A stretch of DNA of 64,000 nucleotides from Idiomarina aquatica (GTDB lineage: Bacteria; Pseudomonadota; Gammaproteobacteria; Enterobacterales; Alteromonadaceae), in assembly GCF_004362895.1 (NCBI RefSeq), contig NZ_SNXI01000003.1, forward strand, positions 1 to 64,000, in the 5' to 3' direction. Below, in pieces: positions 34,097-43,618 of this stretch. Made by a program: the position numbers and the translations under genes. A model generated the notes under the pieces. It saw only the letters and a program-made list of their open reading frames with translations, was not told the origin of the DNA and searched no databases. Numbering within the stretch: position 1 is the first letter of the stretch; each line of letters starts with the position of its first letter.

Positions 34097-35410
34097 ATGT
34101 TTTTTTATTACTGCAGACTGGCATGGTTAAGCATTCGCCGTAACCCTGTGTTGTCGACCTTAATGATGGCTGCCATCGCCTTAGGTATTGGCGCCGCCAT
34201 GACCACATTGACCATTAATTACCTAATGTCAGCGAACCCAATCCCCGGCAAAAGCGAGCAGCTATTTTATGTGCAATTAGACAGCTGGGATCCGAATCAG
34301 CCCTACGCCGAACCGAACGAGCCACCGGATCAATTAACCTATCGGGATGCCACCAATTTAAAAGAGGCAAGGCAGGCGAAGTTGCAGGCAGCAATGACAC
34401 AATCGGCTGCCGTTATCGAGCCCAAAGAACTGGGTAAAAAACCCTTTATGGCGTATCTGCGGCTAACCCACAACGACTTCTTTGAGCTGTTTGAGCCGCC
34501 GTTTTTGTACGGACAGGGTTGGTCCGACGAAGCTGATAAAAGTGGTCGCTTGACTATCGTACTCAGCAAAAAAACCAACGATGAATTGTTTGACGGCGCT
34601 AACTCGGTGGGTGAAACCATCACCATGATGGATCGTGAATTTGAGGTCGTCGGTGTTTTAGACGAGTGGCAACTAAAACCACGCTTTTACGATGTCACCA
34701 CAGGTGCATTTAACAGTATGGAGCATGGCTATGTGCCATTTAAGCTGCGCGAAACGCTGGAAATGCCCAACAGCGGTAACACCAACTGTTGGAAATCACC
34801 TGACGGTGAAGGCTTTCAGGCATTTTTACAATCTGAGTGTATTAACTATCAGTTTTGGGTGCAATTAGATGATGCCGACGCTGAACAAGACTATATGAGC
34901 TTTCTTAATGCTTATGTAGAGCAGCAAAAACAACTTGGACGCTTTCCTCGGCCGTTAAATAATCGCCTGTCAGACGTCATGGAGTGGATGGAGAACCAGC
35001 AAGTAGTCGACGATGATGCTCAGGTGATGTTTTATCTGGCCTTGATGTTCCTGCTGGTGTGTTTGCTCAATACCGTCGGGCTGCTGTTAACTAAGTTTGT
35101 TTCCAAATCCGGCGAGATAGCGTTGCGCCGCGCGGTCGGCGCCAGCCGTGCTGATCTGTATTGGCAACACTTAGTTGAGTCGGCATTAATAGGCGTTGGT
35201 GGCGGTGCCGGCGGGCTGATACTGGCCTGGCTGGGGTTACAGGGTATCAAGTCACTTTACGGCGATAATCTGGCAGGCCTTGCTGAACTTGATCTGACGC
35301 TTGTTGCTATCGGTATCGTTCTGGCCATTGTCAGCAGCCTGCTGGCGGGCGCCTATCCGACCTGGCGCGCTTGCCGTATTCCGCCCGCCTCACAACTAAA
35401 AACGCAATAA
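34097..35410 (+). CDS. MacB-like ABC permease, first subunit
   Basis: 437 residues. One N-terminal helix (about 18-42), a large periplasmic MacB-type domain (about 45-300), then three C-terminal helices (FYLALMFLLVCLLNTVGLLL and two more). The short block RRAVGASRADLYWQ is the FtsX/MacB coupling motif. AAGGAACG precedes the ATG. It pairs with the next permease to form a heterodimeric exporter. It resembles neither LolC nor a bacteriocin peptidase transporter closely. Confidence 0.88.
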   Translation: MFFYYCRLAWLSIRRNPVLSTLMMAAIALGIGAAMTTLTINYLMSANPIPGKSEQLFYVQLDSWDPNQPYAEPNEPPDQLTYRDATNLKEARQAKLQAAMTQSAAVIEPKELGKKPFMAYLRLTHNDFFELFEPPFLYGQGWSDEADKSGRLTIVLSKKTNDELFDGANSVGETITMMDREFEVVGVLDEWQLKPRFYDVTTGAFNSMEHGYVPFKLRETLEMPNSGNTNCWKSPDGEGFQAFLQSECINYQFWVQLDDADAEQDYMSFLNAYVEQQKQLGRFPRPLNNRLSDVMEWMENQQVVDDDAQVMFYLALMFLLVCLLNTVGLLLTKFVSKSGEIALRRAVGASRADLYWQHLVESALIGVGGGAGGLILAWLGLQGIKSLYGDNLAGLAELDLTLVAIGIVLAIVSSLLAGAYPTWRACRIPPASQLKTQ

Positions 35411-35421
35411 GGAGTCTTGTG

Positions 35422-36639
35422 ATGAATCACCTGGGACCTATTTTCCGCGCGTTATTACGCAATAAAGTCGGGGCTGTCCTTATTGCCCTGCAGGTTGCCG
35501 TTACCATGACAATCGTCGTTAACGCAATTCACTTAATCAGCAGCCGCAGTGACCTTATTGCGCGCGACTCTGGCCTTGACGAGAGTAACCAGTTTTACAT
35601 AACGACCATTGGCTATGACCAAAACTACGATGCTCGCTATGTCACTGATACTGATTTGGATAGCTTGCGACAATTACCGGGCGTTGTTGACGCCGTGCAA
35701 ATTAACGCCCTACCAATGTCTAACAGCGGTTCGTCAACCACCATCAAAAACGCCGCCGGTGAGGATGCCGGAGATGCCGGCGCGGCGCTGTATTACGTTG
35801 ATGACCATGCGCTTAATACCATGGGTATTGAACTGCTTGCCGGCGAAAATTTTAACGCCACCGATATCACCTGGCGCGAAATGAATAAAGGTACGATGCC
35901 GCAAAAAATCATGATAACCGCGACGCTGGCGCAGTCGCTGTTCCCCGATTTAGAGCCCGAACAAGTCGTCGATAAGACGTTATTTAATGGTGATGACGAG
36001 CCCATGACGGTAATCGGCGTTATTAAGCAGCTTCATGCGCCCTGGGTCGGCTGGGGGAATATTGAGCATGCCATGCTGGTTCCGCAAAAATCAGATTCTG
36101 TCTATGCTCACTACCTTGTCCGCACTGAACCCGGTCAGCGAGCTACGGTGATGCCCGAAGCGCTGGCTAAAATCGAACAGCGCGATGTTGGCCGCATGGT
36201 ACTGGAGCATGACACCATGACTCAGGTACGCGCCGACAGTTACCGCAACGACACCGCGCTGCAATCGATTTTGTGGGCAATTATCGTCACGCTGATGCTA
36301 ATTACCGCATTGGGTATTGTCGGGCTTATCAGCTTTACCATTAACCGCCGTCGTCGTCAGATTGGCACACGTCGGGCACTGGGCGCCAGCCGTGGCGATA
36401 TCATGAGCTATTTTCTAACCGAGAATTTACTCATCACGCTAACCGGCGTGGTCATTGGCGGTATGGGTAGTGTCGGTCTGAATATTGTGCTGGTTAACAA
36501 TTTTGACTTACCACGGCTGGATTATATTTACCTGCCCATCGCAATGGTGTGTCTGGTTGTTGTCGGACTAGCCGCGGTGTTTGGCCCGGCGTTGCGGGCC
36601 GCACATATCTCTCCGGCCACAGCTACACGTAACATTTAA
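35422..36639 (+). CDS. MacB-like ABC permease, second subunit
   Basis: 405 residues of the same architecture: an N-terminal helix (about 15-38), a periplasmic domain, and three C-terminal helices ending AVFGPALRAAHISPATATR. The coupling motif reads RRALGASRGDIMSYF. The ATG at 35422 follows AAGGAG; the frame is open upstream and overlaps the preceding gene without a ribosome site. It is the last gene of the four-gene export operon. Confidence 0.87.
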   Translation: MNHLGPIFRALLRNKVGAVLIALQVAVTMTIVVNAIHLISSRSDLIARDSGLDESNQFYITTIGYDQNYDARYVTDTDLDSLRQLPGVVDAVQINALPMSNSGSSTTIKNAAGEDAGDAGAALYYVDDHALNTMGIELLAGENFNATDITWREMNKGTMPQKIMITATLAQSLFPDLEPEQVVDKTLFNGDDEPMTVIGVIKQLHAPWVGWGNIEHAMLVPQKSDSVYAHYLVRTEPGQRATVMPEALAKIEQRDVGRMVLEHDTMTQVRADSYRNDTALQSILWAIIVTLMLITALGIVGLISFTINRRRRQIGTRRALGASRGDIMSYFLTENLLITLTGVVIGGMGSVGLNIVLVNNFDLPRLDYIYLPIAMVCLVVVGLAAVFGPALRAAHISPATATRNI

Positions 36640-36664
36640 TATTTTACATTGGCGTTAACTATTC

Positions 36665-36719
36665 ACAGCGCTTATAATCCCGATACATTTTTTGTATCGG
36701 GATTATTCTTAGGCGCTGT
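36665..36719 (+). promoter_or_regulatory. Long nested hairpin immediately before the LysR gene
   Basis: AATCCCGATAC (36676-36686) pairs perfectly with GTATCGGGATT (36694-36704) around a T-rich loop. An outer pair, ACAGCGC (36665-36671) and GCGCTGT (36713-36719), closes it right up to the LysR ATG at 36720. It could be the terminator of the export operon, an operator, or an RNA fold hiding the LysR ribosome site (AGG). Confidence 0.6.
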
Positions 36720-37655
36720 ATGAATACCATCAAAGATATCGATCTCAATTTACTGGTTTATTTAGACGTACTGCTGCGCGAACGCAACGTAACCCGCGCA
36801 GCAGCTCAGCTTAATATTACCCAGCCGGCTATGAGTAATGGCCTTAAACGACTGCGTAACCTGTTAAATGACCCCATTTTAGTACGTACCAGCGAAGGTA
36901 TGATGCCGACTCAGCGCGCGCTGGATATGCAGGAAGCGCTGCGCACTGTGCTTTACTCGGTCGAGGAAATGATCCAGCCGGTGCGCGAATTTGAAGCAGC
37001 TACCAGTGATCGGGTATTTCGTATTATGGCCTCTGATTATGCTGCATCAACACTCATGCCAAGGCTATTAGAAGCACTCGATGAACAGGCGCCTAACGTA
37101 TCCTTAGATATCATGACCCCCAGTGATATCAGTTTTCACGACGTTGAAAACGGCAAAGTGGATTTGGCTATCAACCGGTTTGAAAAGCTGCCGCAGTCCT
37201 TTCATCAAAAAGTTCTCTGGCAAGATGAGTTCTCCTGCCTAATACACAAAGATCATCCGCTATTACAAAATTACACGCTGGATGAATATTTAAAAGCGCA
37301 GCATGTCTGGGTCAGTAAAACCGGTTTTGGCGTGGGCGTGGGCATGGACCCGCATGATGTACAAAAACTCGGTTGGGTCGACGAAGCGCTGGATAAACTT
37401 GAGCAACGCCGTCATATCAAGGTCTTTACCCGTAATTATCACGTTGCCATGTATCTGGCCCGTCAGGGGCTTGTTGCAACGCTGCCGACGCGCGCCGCAG
37501 CCTTATACGAAAGCGACGAACTGCTGGTTAAAAAGGAACCACCGTTTACAATTCCGGGGCTGACTCTGACGATGATTTGGAGTCCCTTACTGCAACACGA
37601 TGCCGGCCATCGCTGGTTTCGGCAAATTGTTGCGGATACTGCCGCTGAAGAATAA
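36720..37655 (+). CDS. LysR family transcriptional regulator
   Basis: 311 residues. The N-terminal helix-turn-helix reads NVTRAAAQLNITQPAMSNGL, standard for LysR. The C-terminal domain (about 95-305) is a periplasmic-binding-like sensor; the first lines of its core (FRIMASDYAASTLMPRLLEAL) resemble the NodD/SyrM-type LysR subgroup, which keep the DLNLLVYLD start. The effector is unknown. It lies downstream of the export operon and upstream of a convergent amidohydrolase, and could control either. A long hairpin touches its start codon. Confidence 0.88.
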   Translation: MNTIKDIDLNLLVYLDVLLRERNVTRAAAQLNITQPAMSNGLKRLRNLLNDPILVRTSEGMMPTQRALDMQEALRTVLYSVEEMIQPVREFEAATSDRVFRIMASDYAASTLMPRLLEALDEQAPNVSLDIMTPSDISFHDVENGKVDLAINRFEKLPQSFHQKVLWQDEFSCLIHKDHPLLQNYTLDEYLKAQHVWVSKTGFGVGVGMDPHDVQKLGWVDEALDKLEQRRHIKVFTRNYHVAMYLARQGLVATLPTRAAALYESDELLVKKEPPFTIPGLTLTMIWSPLLQHDAGHRWFRQIVADTAAEE

Positions 37656-37681
37656 AAAAGGGGCTTCGCAGCCCCTTTTTA
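37654..37681. terminator. Bidirectional terminator between LysR and amidohydrolase genes
   Basis: AAAAAGGGGCT and AGCCCCTTTTT form an 11-base stem around a TCGC loop, with A and T runs usable from both sides. It lies between convergent stop codons. Confidence 0.9.
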
Positions 37682-37705
37682 CTATCCATTAACGCTATAT
37701 TGACG

Positions 37706-40700
37706 CTATTTTTCCCAGAAAAATGGCTCGCGCTGCTGTGCCCGCGGCAACAAGCGATCCATCGTTTTGGCATCGTAAAGCACGCCATTGACCATGGTGT
37801 GCGTCACCTTATCGGTGTCGCGAATATTCTTAAGCGGATCACCATCGATAACAATAATATCGGCTAGCTTACCCTCTTTAAGCGACCCGACCTGATGATC
37901 CATACCGAACACTTCAGCCGGTGCGATAGTTGATGTACGCAACGCATCCAGCGGTTCCATTCCGCCCTGTGCCATCATCCAGATTTCCCAATGCTGCGCC
38001 AGCCCTTCACGCTGCCCATGAGCTCCGGATAAGACGTCGACGCCTAAATCCTGCAGCTGTGCCGCGACTTCGGCATTGTTGAAATGGTTGTAATGATTAT
38101 GCGGCGCTTTTTCGCGGCGCATCGATTTACCTACCAAAAACTCTTGCGGCACAAAGCTGGATAGTTTCGGATGTTTCCACACATCGGTTTCGGCATACCA
38201 GTAGTTTTCACCCCAAATACCACCGTAGGCGACGCCAAGTGTAGGCGTATAGGCAACATCGGTTTGATCCCATAGCTGACGGATATCATCATAAATTTCC
38301 GCTACCGGCAGTGAATGCTCAACCGTAGTATGGCCATCCATAATCATGGTCAGGTTGTGCTGTAACAATGAGCCGCCTTCCGGCACCACCATCATTTGCA
38401 GTTCGCGACCCGCTTCAACCACTTGCTGTCGTTGGTTCCGACGCGGTTGGTTATAGCTCTTAACCGAAAACGCCCCGACTTTTTTAAGTCGTTCTAAATG
38501 AAATTTCGCGTCTTCCAGACTGTCCACATGCGAGGTATAACCCGGACCGTGCGCGCCATACAAAATGGTACCGGTCGAATACAAGCGCGGTGCGGCAATT
38601 AAGCCCGCCTTTTGCATTTCGGATGCGGCAAAGAATTCAGTGGTGTCATTCGAGGGGTCATGAATACTGGTTACTCCAAAAGCAAGGTTGGCGTACTGAC
38701 CCCAGTTTTGTTGCGGTACAATCTCGTTACTACCCTGCGAGCCGTGTGCGTGCGCATCGAATAAACCCGGCATCACGGTTTTGCCCTCGGTATCGATGAT
38801 TTCAGCACCATCCGGAACCTCAATCTCATCGACTGGCCCGACCGCTACAATGCGGTTATTTTCTACCACCACAGCGCCTTGCTCATAAACCACGTCGCCT
38901 TCCATGGTGATCACCTGACCACCAACAAAGGCTACCGTACTATCGGGTACATTTGCCTCAGCTTCAAAGCCAATGTTTATTCCGTTTTCGGCTTTTAAGG
39001 TTGTATCATCGATATCGGCGTTAAACGCAGCCGACACGTCTGTGTGGTAAAGTTCCGGACCCAGGGTCCAGTAAAGTTGCGAGCTGTCACCTGTCCATGA
39101 CAAGCTCTCGCCGGCTCGCACCGACAATTGTTTTACCGGCATCTGCGTATCGCCCGGCCCGACATTGATCACTTCGCCGCGCTCAACTAACGGCGTAACA
39201 AACACCTTAAAGCGTTCAGCAAACGCCAGTTGTTTGCCATCTGGCGAAACCCGGTATTCGGTGGCTAATTCAGACTGATACAACGGACTGGCCTGCAGCG
39301 TGTTCAGATCGACCACACTCAAGGTTGGCTTTTCTGCCGGCGTCATCATGTAGACGCGGTCATTACGCGCGCCAAACTGCGGCAACCAGCCGTTATCGGC
39401 AATTTTCTGTGGTTCACTGCCATCCAGGGCAATGCGGTAAACGCCCGTTTCCAGGCCATATTTGTCACTGGTGATATAACCACCACCTACCTTGCGGTAA
39501 ACCACGGTATTACCATCAGGCGAAAACACGGGCTCAACGAAGGTCCCGCCACCGGTTTTCAATACGGTCTCTTCGCCGGAATCGAGGTCGCGCACGATCA
39601 CCTGACCCAGCTCCTGATCATCCCAGCTTACGTAAACCAGCTTTTCGCCATCACGCGAGTACTGAGGGTAAAGTTCAAAGTGCTCAGCCGAGGTCAATCG
39701 TTCAACTTCGCCATCGGGCAGGCTTTTACGATACAAGTGACCCAGAGCCTCGTAAATAACTTCGCTGCCATCGGGTGCTACCTGTGTCATTCGCAGCATT
39801 TTGACGGCAAAGGTATCGTTATCAATGTCCTGTTCAAAGCGCAGTGGCTTTTGCACTTGTTTAGTCGTTTCCACGCTAAACGGAATGATACGGGCATTTC
39901 CTGATTCCAGGTTTAAGCGCTGAATATGCCCACCAGCCCAGAACACCAGTTCTTTGCTGTCAGGTGTCCAGTCCATTTTTGGATAGACGCCGTGGATAGC
40001 CCAGGTCTCCTGCATGTCGCGTTCCATGTTTTTATAAACACGGCGATGTTCGCCTGTTTTCAGGTCCATCACATACAGAACACTGTTAAAGTCTTCACGT
40101 TTTATGTAAGCCAGGTAACGGCCGTCGGGTGACGGGGTTGGCCGAATAGCACCACCTGCGCCAGCTATTAGTGTTTCGATATCACCGCTTTCGCGCTCAA
40201 AACGTTTAATTTCATAGATGCCTTCCAGTGAATCTTTGCTGTAGTGGAAGGTTTTGCCCGGCGTATCATCCTGCGAAAAATAAATGTATTTGCCATCGGG
40301 TGAAAAAGCCGGCTCACCCAGATCTTTTTGATCATTAGGTCTTTCGGTTAACTGCACTCCGGTACCACCGCTGATGTGGTACATCCAGACTTCACCGGCA
40401 CCCAGGGAACGCGTGGCGGTGTAATGTTTGCGCGCGACAATGAATTCACCATTCGGAGACCAGGCCGGGCTATTTAGTAGACGAAACGTTTCTGTTGTAA
40501 CTGCACGCTGGTTGGAACCGTCAGCGTCCATCACCCAAATGTTATCGCCACCGCCTTGGTCCGAGGTAAAGGCAATTTGGCTGCCATCGGGTGAAAACAC
40601 CGGCTGCATTTGCCAGGCGATGTCACTGGTCAAGCGGGTTGCAGCTCCGCCCGAGGCGGGCATGCGATAGATATCACCGAGTAAGTCAAAAACGATAGTT

Positions 40701-40876
40701 TTGCCATCAGGGCTTAAATCAACGTTCATCCAGGTGCCAGAATTAACGCTGATATCAACGGTATCAAATACGCCCTGGGGAGAGTCCACCGTCCAGCTCT
40801 CTGAGCCTTCCTCCTGCGCCATTACGGGCATGCTAAGCAGCGTGGTAACAGCGACCGAAATCATTGTTTTTTTCAT
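37706..40876 (-). CDS. Secreted amidohydrolase with N-terminal TolB-like beta-propeller
   Basis: About 1056 residues from ATG 40876 (a GTG three codons earlier is also possible) with a signal peptide ending PVMAQ. Residues 30-660 hold repeated PD40 propeller blades with the SPDGKxIxF motif (DLSPDGKTIVFDL, FSPDGSQIAFTSDQGG, FSPDGKYIYFSQD). The C-terminal amidohydrolase domain begins near TVMPGLFDAHAHGSQGS (HxH metal site). It lacks an obvious substrate; related proteins are annotated as imidazolonepropionase-like dipeptidases. It is likely periplasmic. It is alone on its strand between two divergent/convergent neighbours. Confidence 0.82.
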   Translation of the reverse strand: MKKTMISVAVTTLLSMPVMAQEEGSESWTVDSPQGVFDTVDISVNSGTWMNVDLSPDGKTIVFDLLGDIYRMPASGGAATRLTSDIAWQMQPVFSPDGSQIAFTSDQGGGDNIWVMDADGSNQRAVTTETFRLLNSPAWSPNGEFIVARKHYTATRSLGAGEVWMYHISGGTGVQLTERPNDQKDLGEPAFSPDGKYIYFSQDDTPGKTFHYSKDSLEGIYEIKRFERESGDIETLIAGAGGAIRPTPSPDGRYLAYIKREDFNSVLYVMDLKTGEHRRVYKNMERDMQETWAIHGVYPKMDWTPDSKELVFWAGGHIQRLNLESGNARIIPFSVETTKQVQKPLRFEQDIDNDTFAVKMLRMTQVAPDGSEVIYEALGHLYRKSLPDGEVERLTSAEHFELYPQYSRDGEKLVYVSWDDQELGQVIVRDLDSGEETVLKTGGGTFVEPVFSPDGNTVVYRKVGGGYITSDKYGLETGVYRIALDGSEPQKIADNGWLPQFGARNDRVYMMTPAEKPTLSVVDLNTLQASPLYQSELATEYRVSPDGKQLAFAERFKVFVTPLVERGEVINVGPGDTQMPVKQLSVRAGESLSWTGDSSQLYWTLGPELYHTDVSAAFNADIDDTTLKAENGINIGFEAEANVPDSTVAFVGGQVITMEGDVVYEQGAVVVENNRIVAVGPVDEIEVPDGAEIIDTEGKTVMPGLFDAHAHGSQGSNEIVPQQNWGQYANLAFGVTSIHDPSNDTTEFFAASEMQKAGLIAAPRLYSTGTILYGAHGPGYTSHVDSLEDAKFHLERLKKVGAFSVKSYNQPRRNQRQQVVEAGRELQMMVVPEGGSLLQHNLTMIMDGHTTVEHSLPVAEIYDDIRQLWDQTDVAYTPTLGVAYGGIWGENYWYAETDVWKHPKLSSFVPQEFLVGKSMRREKAPHNHYNHFNNAEVAAQLQDLGVDVLSGAHGQREGLAQHWEIWMMAQGGMEPLDALRTSTIAPAEVFGMDHQVGSLKEGKLADIIVIDGDPLKNIRDTDKVTHTMVNGVLYDAKTMDRLLPRAQQREPFFWEK

Positions 40877-41027
40877 GTTGTTCACTTTGTTTTGAATTTA
40901 GTTTGTTGTAAAACGAATAGACCATAATGTCCAGAGGTGCTCGGTCAACACCCTAAAACGGTCGTTCAATAGACAATTGCTGTCGCTTCGGTATAGTGAA
41001 GTTAGCAACAAATGTTGGAAAGGGTAC

Positions 41028-42392
41028 ATGCAGGAACGTCTGGAAAACATATTACTCGATGTATCTAAATCACCTGATATTGACGGTGGTCAATTGGATA
41101 AGGCAACGCGGACTATTTTATCTGCCGCAATGGAAGGGCTGCAGATCACCCGTGTTGGTGTTTGGCTGTTTGGCAATAACACCACTGCGATGCATTCCGA
41201 GCTTATTTTTGATCAACACGACAGCGATACCTCGCAGCAACTATCGATAAGCGAAACAGACTATTCCGATTACTTCGCCGCACTGCGCAAAGAACGCACT
41301 ATTATCGCTAATGATGCGGCTACGCACCCTGCTACTCATGAGCTGAAAATTTATATGCAGCAGTTCGGCATCTTCGGCATGCTGGACGTGCCGCTGCGTC
41401 ATAAAGGCGAAATGATTGGCGTTATGTGCTGTGAAAGCCGCAAAAGTGAACGTAAATGGACCGAAGACGAAGTCGCATTTGCCGGCATTCTGGCAGACAT
41501 CTACGGCCGTGCAATGAGTGCGTCTGAACGTGATCAGTTTGAACAAATGCTGTTACGCCAGAACGAACAGCTGGAAGCCATTGTCGAACAGCGCACACAA
41601 TCACTGCGTGAAGCACTGGATAATTTTAAGCAAGCGCAGGAACGCCTGATCGAAACCGAAAAAATGGCGGCTCTCGGTAAACTCGTTGCCGGTGTCGCGC
41701 ATGAAGTTAATACCCCGCTGGGCATTTCGGTTACCGCAACCACCCACTGCGAACATCGTCTTAAAAAACTTAAAGCAGCATTTGAAGATGGTTCTATTTC
41801 GCGAAAGCAGCTGGCTACATTCATTGACGATACCTTTGACGCTTACACTCTACTCAGCAGCAATTTAGAGCGTGCCGCCACATTAATACAAAACTTTAAA
41901 AAGACCGCGGTTGATCAATCCAGTTTCGAACTGGTCAACTGCCCGTTAGCAGACTACCTTAATGCGCTGGTAATCAGCTTAAAGCCGATGGTTAAAAAGA
42001 AAAAAGTCAGTATTGCGATTGAATCTGAGGCAGATATTAAAGTAAAAACCTATCAGGGTGCATTAGCGCAGATCATTACCAATTTGGTCAGTAATTGTCA
42101 CGACCACGCGTTTACAGAGCCGGATGATGCTCATCAGATACTTATAACCATCCAACCACACGAGGATGGTGCTGTTGTGCGCTTTAAAGACAACGGCAAG
42201 GGTATGGACAACGAAACCCGAAAAAGCATATTCGAACCTTTCTATACCACCGCAAGAGACACCGGTGGCTCTGGTTTAGGCCTTTCCATTGTCTATAACC
42301 TGGTCACCAGGAAACTCAAAGGTCAAATTGACGTCCAATCAACGCCCGGTGAAGGCAGCGAATTTATTTTACTTATTCCCAATTTATCATAG
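41028..42392 (+). CDS. Soluble GAF-domain sensor histidine kinase
   Basis: 454 residues from ATG 41028, which follows GGAAAGGG. No membrane helix is visible. Residues 15-175 are a GAF domain (GVWLFGNN...IFGMLDVPLRHKGEMIGVMCCE), then a coiled coil (about 180-225). The phospho-acceptor His is in GVAHEVNTPLG. ATP-binding N, G1 and G2 boxes follow (IITNLVSNCHDHA, FKDNGKGMD, GGSGLGLSIVYNLV). It autophosphorylates in response to a cytosolic or redox signal. No response regulator gene is adjacent, so its partner lies elsewhere. A TerB protein gene follows 15 bases later. Confidence 0.88.
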   Translation: MQERLENILLDVSKSPDIDGGQLDKATRTILSAAMEGLQITRVGVWLFGNNTTAMHSELIFDQHDSDTSQQLSISETDYSDYFAALRKERTIIANDAATHPATHELKIYMQQFGIFGMLDVPLRHKGEMIGVMCCESRKSERKWTEDEVAFAGILADIYGRAMSASERDQFEQMLLRQNEQLEAIVEQRTQSLREALDNFKQAQERLIETEKMAALGKLVAGVAHEVNTPLGISVTATTHCEHRLKKLKAAFEDGSISRKQLATFIDDTFDAYTLLSSNLERAATLIQNFKKTAVDQSSFELVNCPLADYLNALVISLKPMVKKKKVSIAIESEADIKVKTYQGALAQIITNLVSNCHDHAFTEPDDAHQILITIQPHEDGAVVRFKDNGKGMDNETRKSIFEPFYTTARDTGGSGLGLSIVYNLVTRKLKGQIDVQSTPGEGSEFILLIPNLS

Positions 42393-42407
42393 GACGCCAG
42401 ACATATT

Positions 42408-42863
42408 ATGTTGAAGAAACTGCAGCAACTTTTGCAAACCCATTTGTCTCAACCCGAAAAAGATGACTCAATAACCATTGCCGGACTTGATCAAAGCCAA
42501 TCGTTAAGTCTGATCCTGATGGTGGAAATTGCTATGGCAGATGGCGAATTTTCTGCTGACGAACGAGCGTTAGTGAGTAACGACCTGCAAAACGAATATG
42601 GCCTGAATGCGGACCAGGCTGAGCCTGCGATAACCGCAGCTGAGGCTGAAGTAAAGCATGCGGCATCGCTGCAACATTTTACCGCGCCATTAAAAGACTT
42701 ACCCTATCAGGAGAAAGTCGACTTGTTGGCAAATCTATGGCGACTTGCCTATGCTGATAGTAAGCTCGATCCACATGAAGAAAGCATGTTGCGGAAGCTT
42801 GCAGATTTGCTCTACATATCTCATGCGGATTATATAAAAACCAAGCTCAATGTAATGGAATAA
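42408..42863 (+). CDS. TerB-like protein
   Basis: 151 residues, all helical. The repeated motif MADGEFSADERALV and YADSKLDPHEESMLRKLADLL matches TerB/DjlA-N domains (Asp-rich helix turns that may bind divalent metal). Function of lone TerB proteins is poorly known, sometimes tied to tellurite or membrane stress. Its position between a histidine kinase gene and a solute-binding protein gene on one strand (gaps 15 and 14 bases) suggests a common transcript. A cytoplasmic place is expected. Confidence 0.8.
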   Translation: MLKKLQQLLQTHLSQPEKDDSITIAGLDQSQSLSLILMVEIAMADGEFSADERALVSNDLQNEYGLNADQAEPAITAAEAEVKHAASLQHFTAPLKDLPYQEKVDLLANLWRLAYADSKLDPHEESMLRKLADLLYISHADYIKTKLNVME

Positions 42864-42877
42864 GGCACCCTAGCCCC

Positions 42878-43618
42878 ATGAAAAAGTTATTACAGGCCAC
42901 CATTATCAGTGTTACTGCCCTTGGGGTTAATTCGGCAGCGCTGGCCGATGCCCAAGCGGGTATGGCAACCGGTTATCCTCCTTATCAATTTCTTTATCAG
43001 GGCGAGCTCACAGGTTTTGATGTAGCCGTTGCGAACGCTATTTATGACAAGCTCGGCGAGCGCCTCACACTGAACCAGTACGACTGGGACAATGTTGTCA
43101 GTCTATTGCGTTACGGCCAGCTCGACATCGCTATTGGTATGGAAAAAACCGACGTACGGCAGCAGTACTTTTCATTTAGTACTCCCTACTACGAAAGACA
43201 AACAGCGTTATTTATTCTAGAGTCTAATAAAGCTATAGAGAATGTCAGGCAGTTAGTGGGCAAACGCATTAGCGGTGACCGTCACTCGGTGTTGGAAGCG
43301 CACTTAAGGGAGCTCGGCCTGCGTGACGCTATTCGGGTTGAACAGGCCGACTCAAAAAAGGATGCCATGGCACAACTGGCAGTTGGCGAAGTCGAAGCCG
43401 TTATTATGCCGCGTCGCGTCGCTAATTACCTTGCAGCGCAATACGGTGTTCAATTGAAAGTGCTGTGGCAGCCAAACGACGCTACGCCGGTTGCAATGGC
43501 CGTTACCAAAGGCAACGACCAGTTATTACAAAAGCTGAATCAGGCAATTACACTGCTCGAGCAAGACGGTACTTTAGAGCGCCTGCGCGAGCAGTGGGAC
43601 ATCACGCCGATTCGTTAG
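42878..43618 (+). CDS. Periplasmic solute-binding protein family 3
   Basis: 246 residues with a signal peptide cut near AALADAQA. The SBP family 3 pattern is clear: GYPPYQFLYQGELTGFDVAV and LRYGQLDIAIGMEKTDVRQQ, with substrate loop FSFSTPYYERQTALFI. It probably binds an amino acid or small anion. No permease genes are near, so it may act as a sensor-type or lone binding protein, perhaps for the upstream kinase. Its last 17 bases overlap the convergent RND permease gene. Confidence 0.85.
   Translation: MKKLLQATIISVTALGVNSAALADAQAGMATGYPPYQFLYQGELTGFDVAVANAIYDKLGERLTLNQYDWDNVVSLLRYGQLDIAIGMEKTDVRQQYFSFSTPYYERQTALFILESNKAIENVRQLVGKRISGDRHSVLEAHLRELGLRDAIRVEQADSKKDAMAQLAVGEVEAVIMPRRVANYLAAQYGVQLKVLWQPNDATPVAMAVTKGNDQLLQKLNQAITLLEQDGTLERLREQWDITPIR

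Noticed and set aside
40977-41027. TTG start at 40977 for the histidine kinase
   Set aside because: No ribosome site there, while ATG 41028 has GGAAAGGG and begins the GAF-linked helix.
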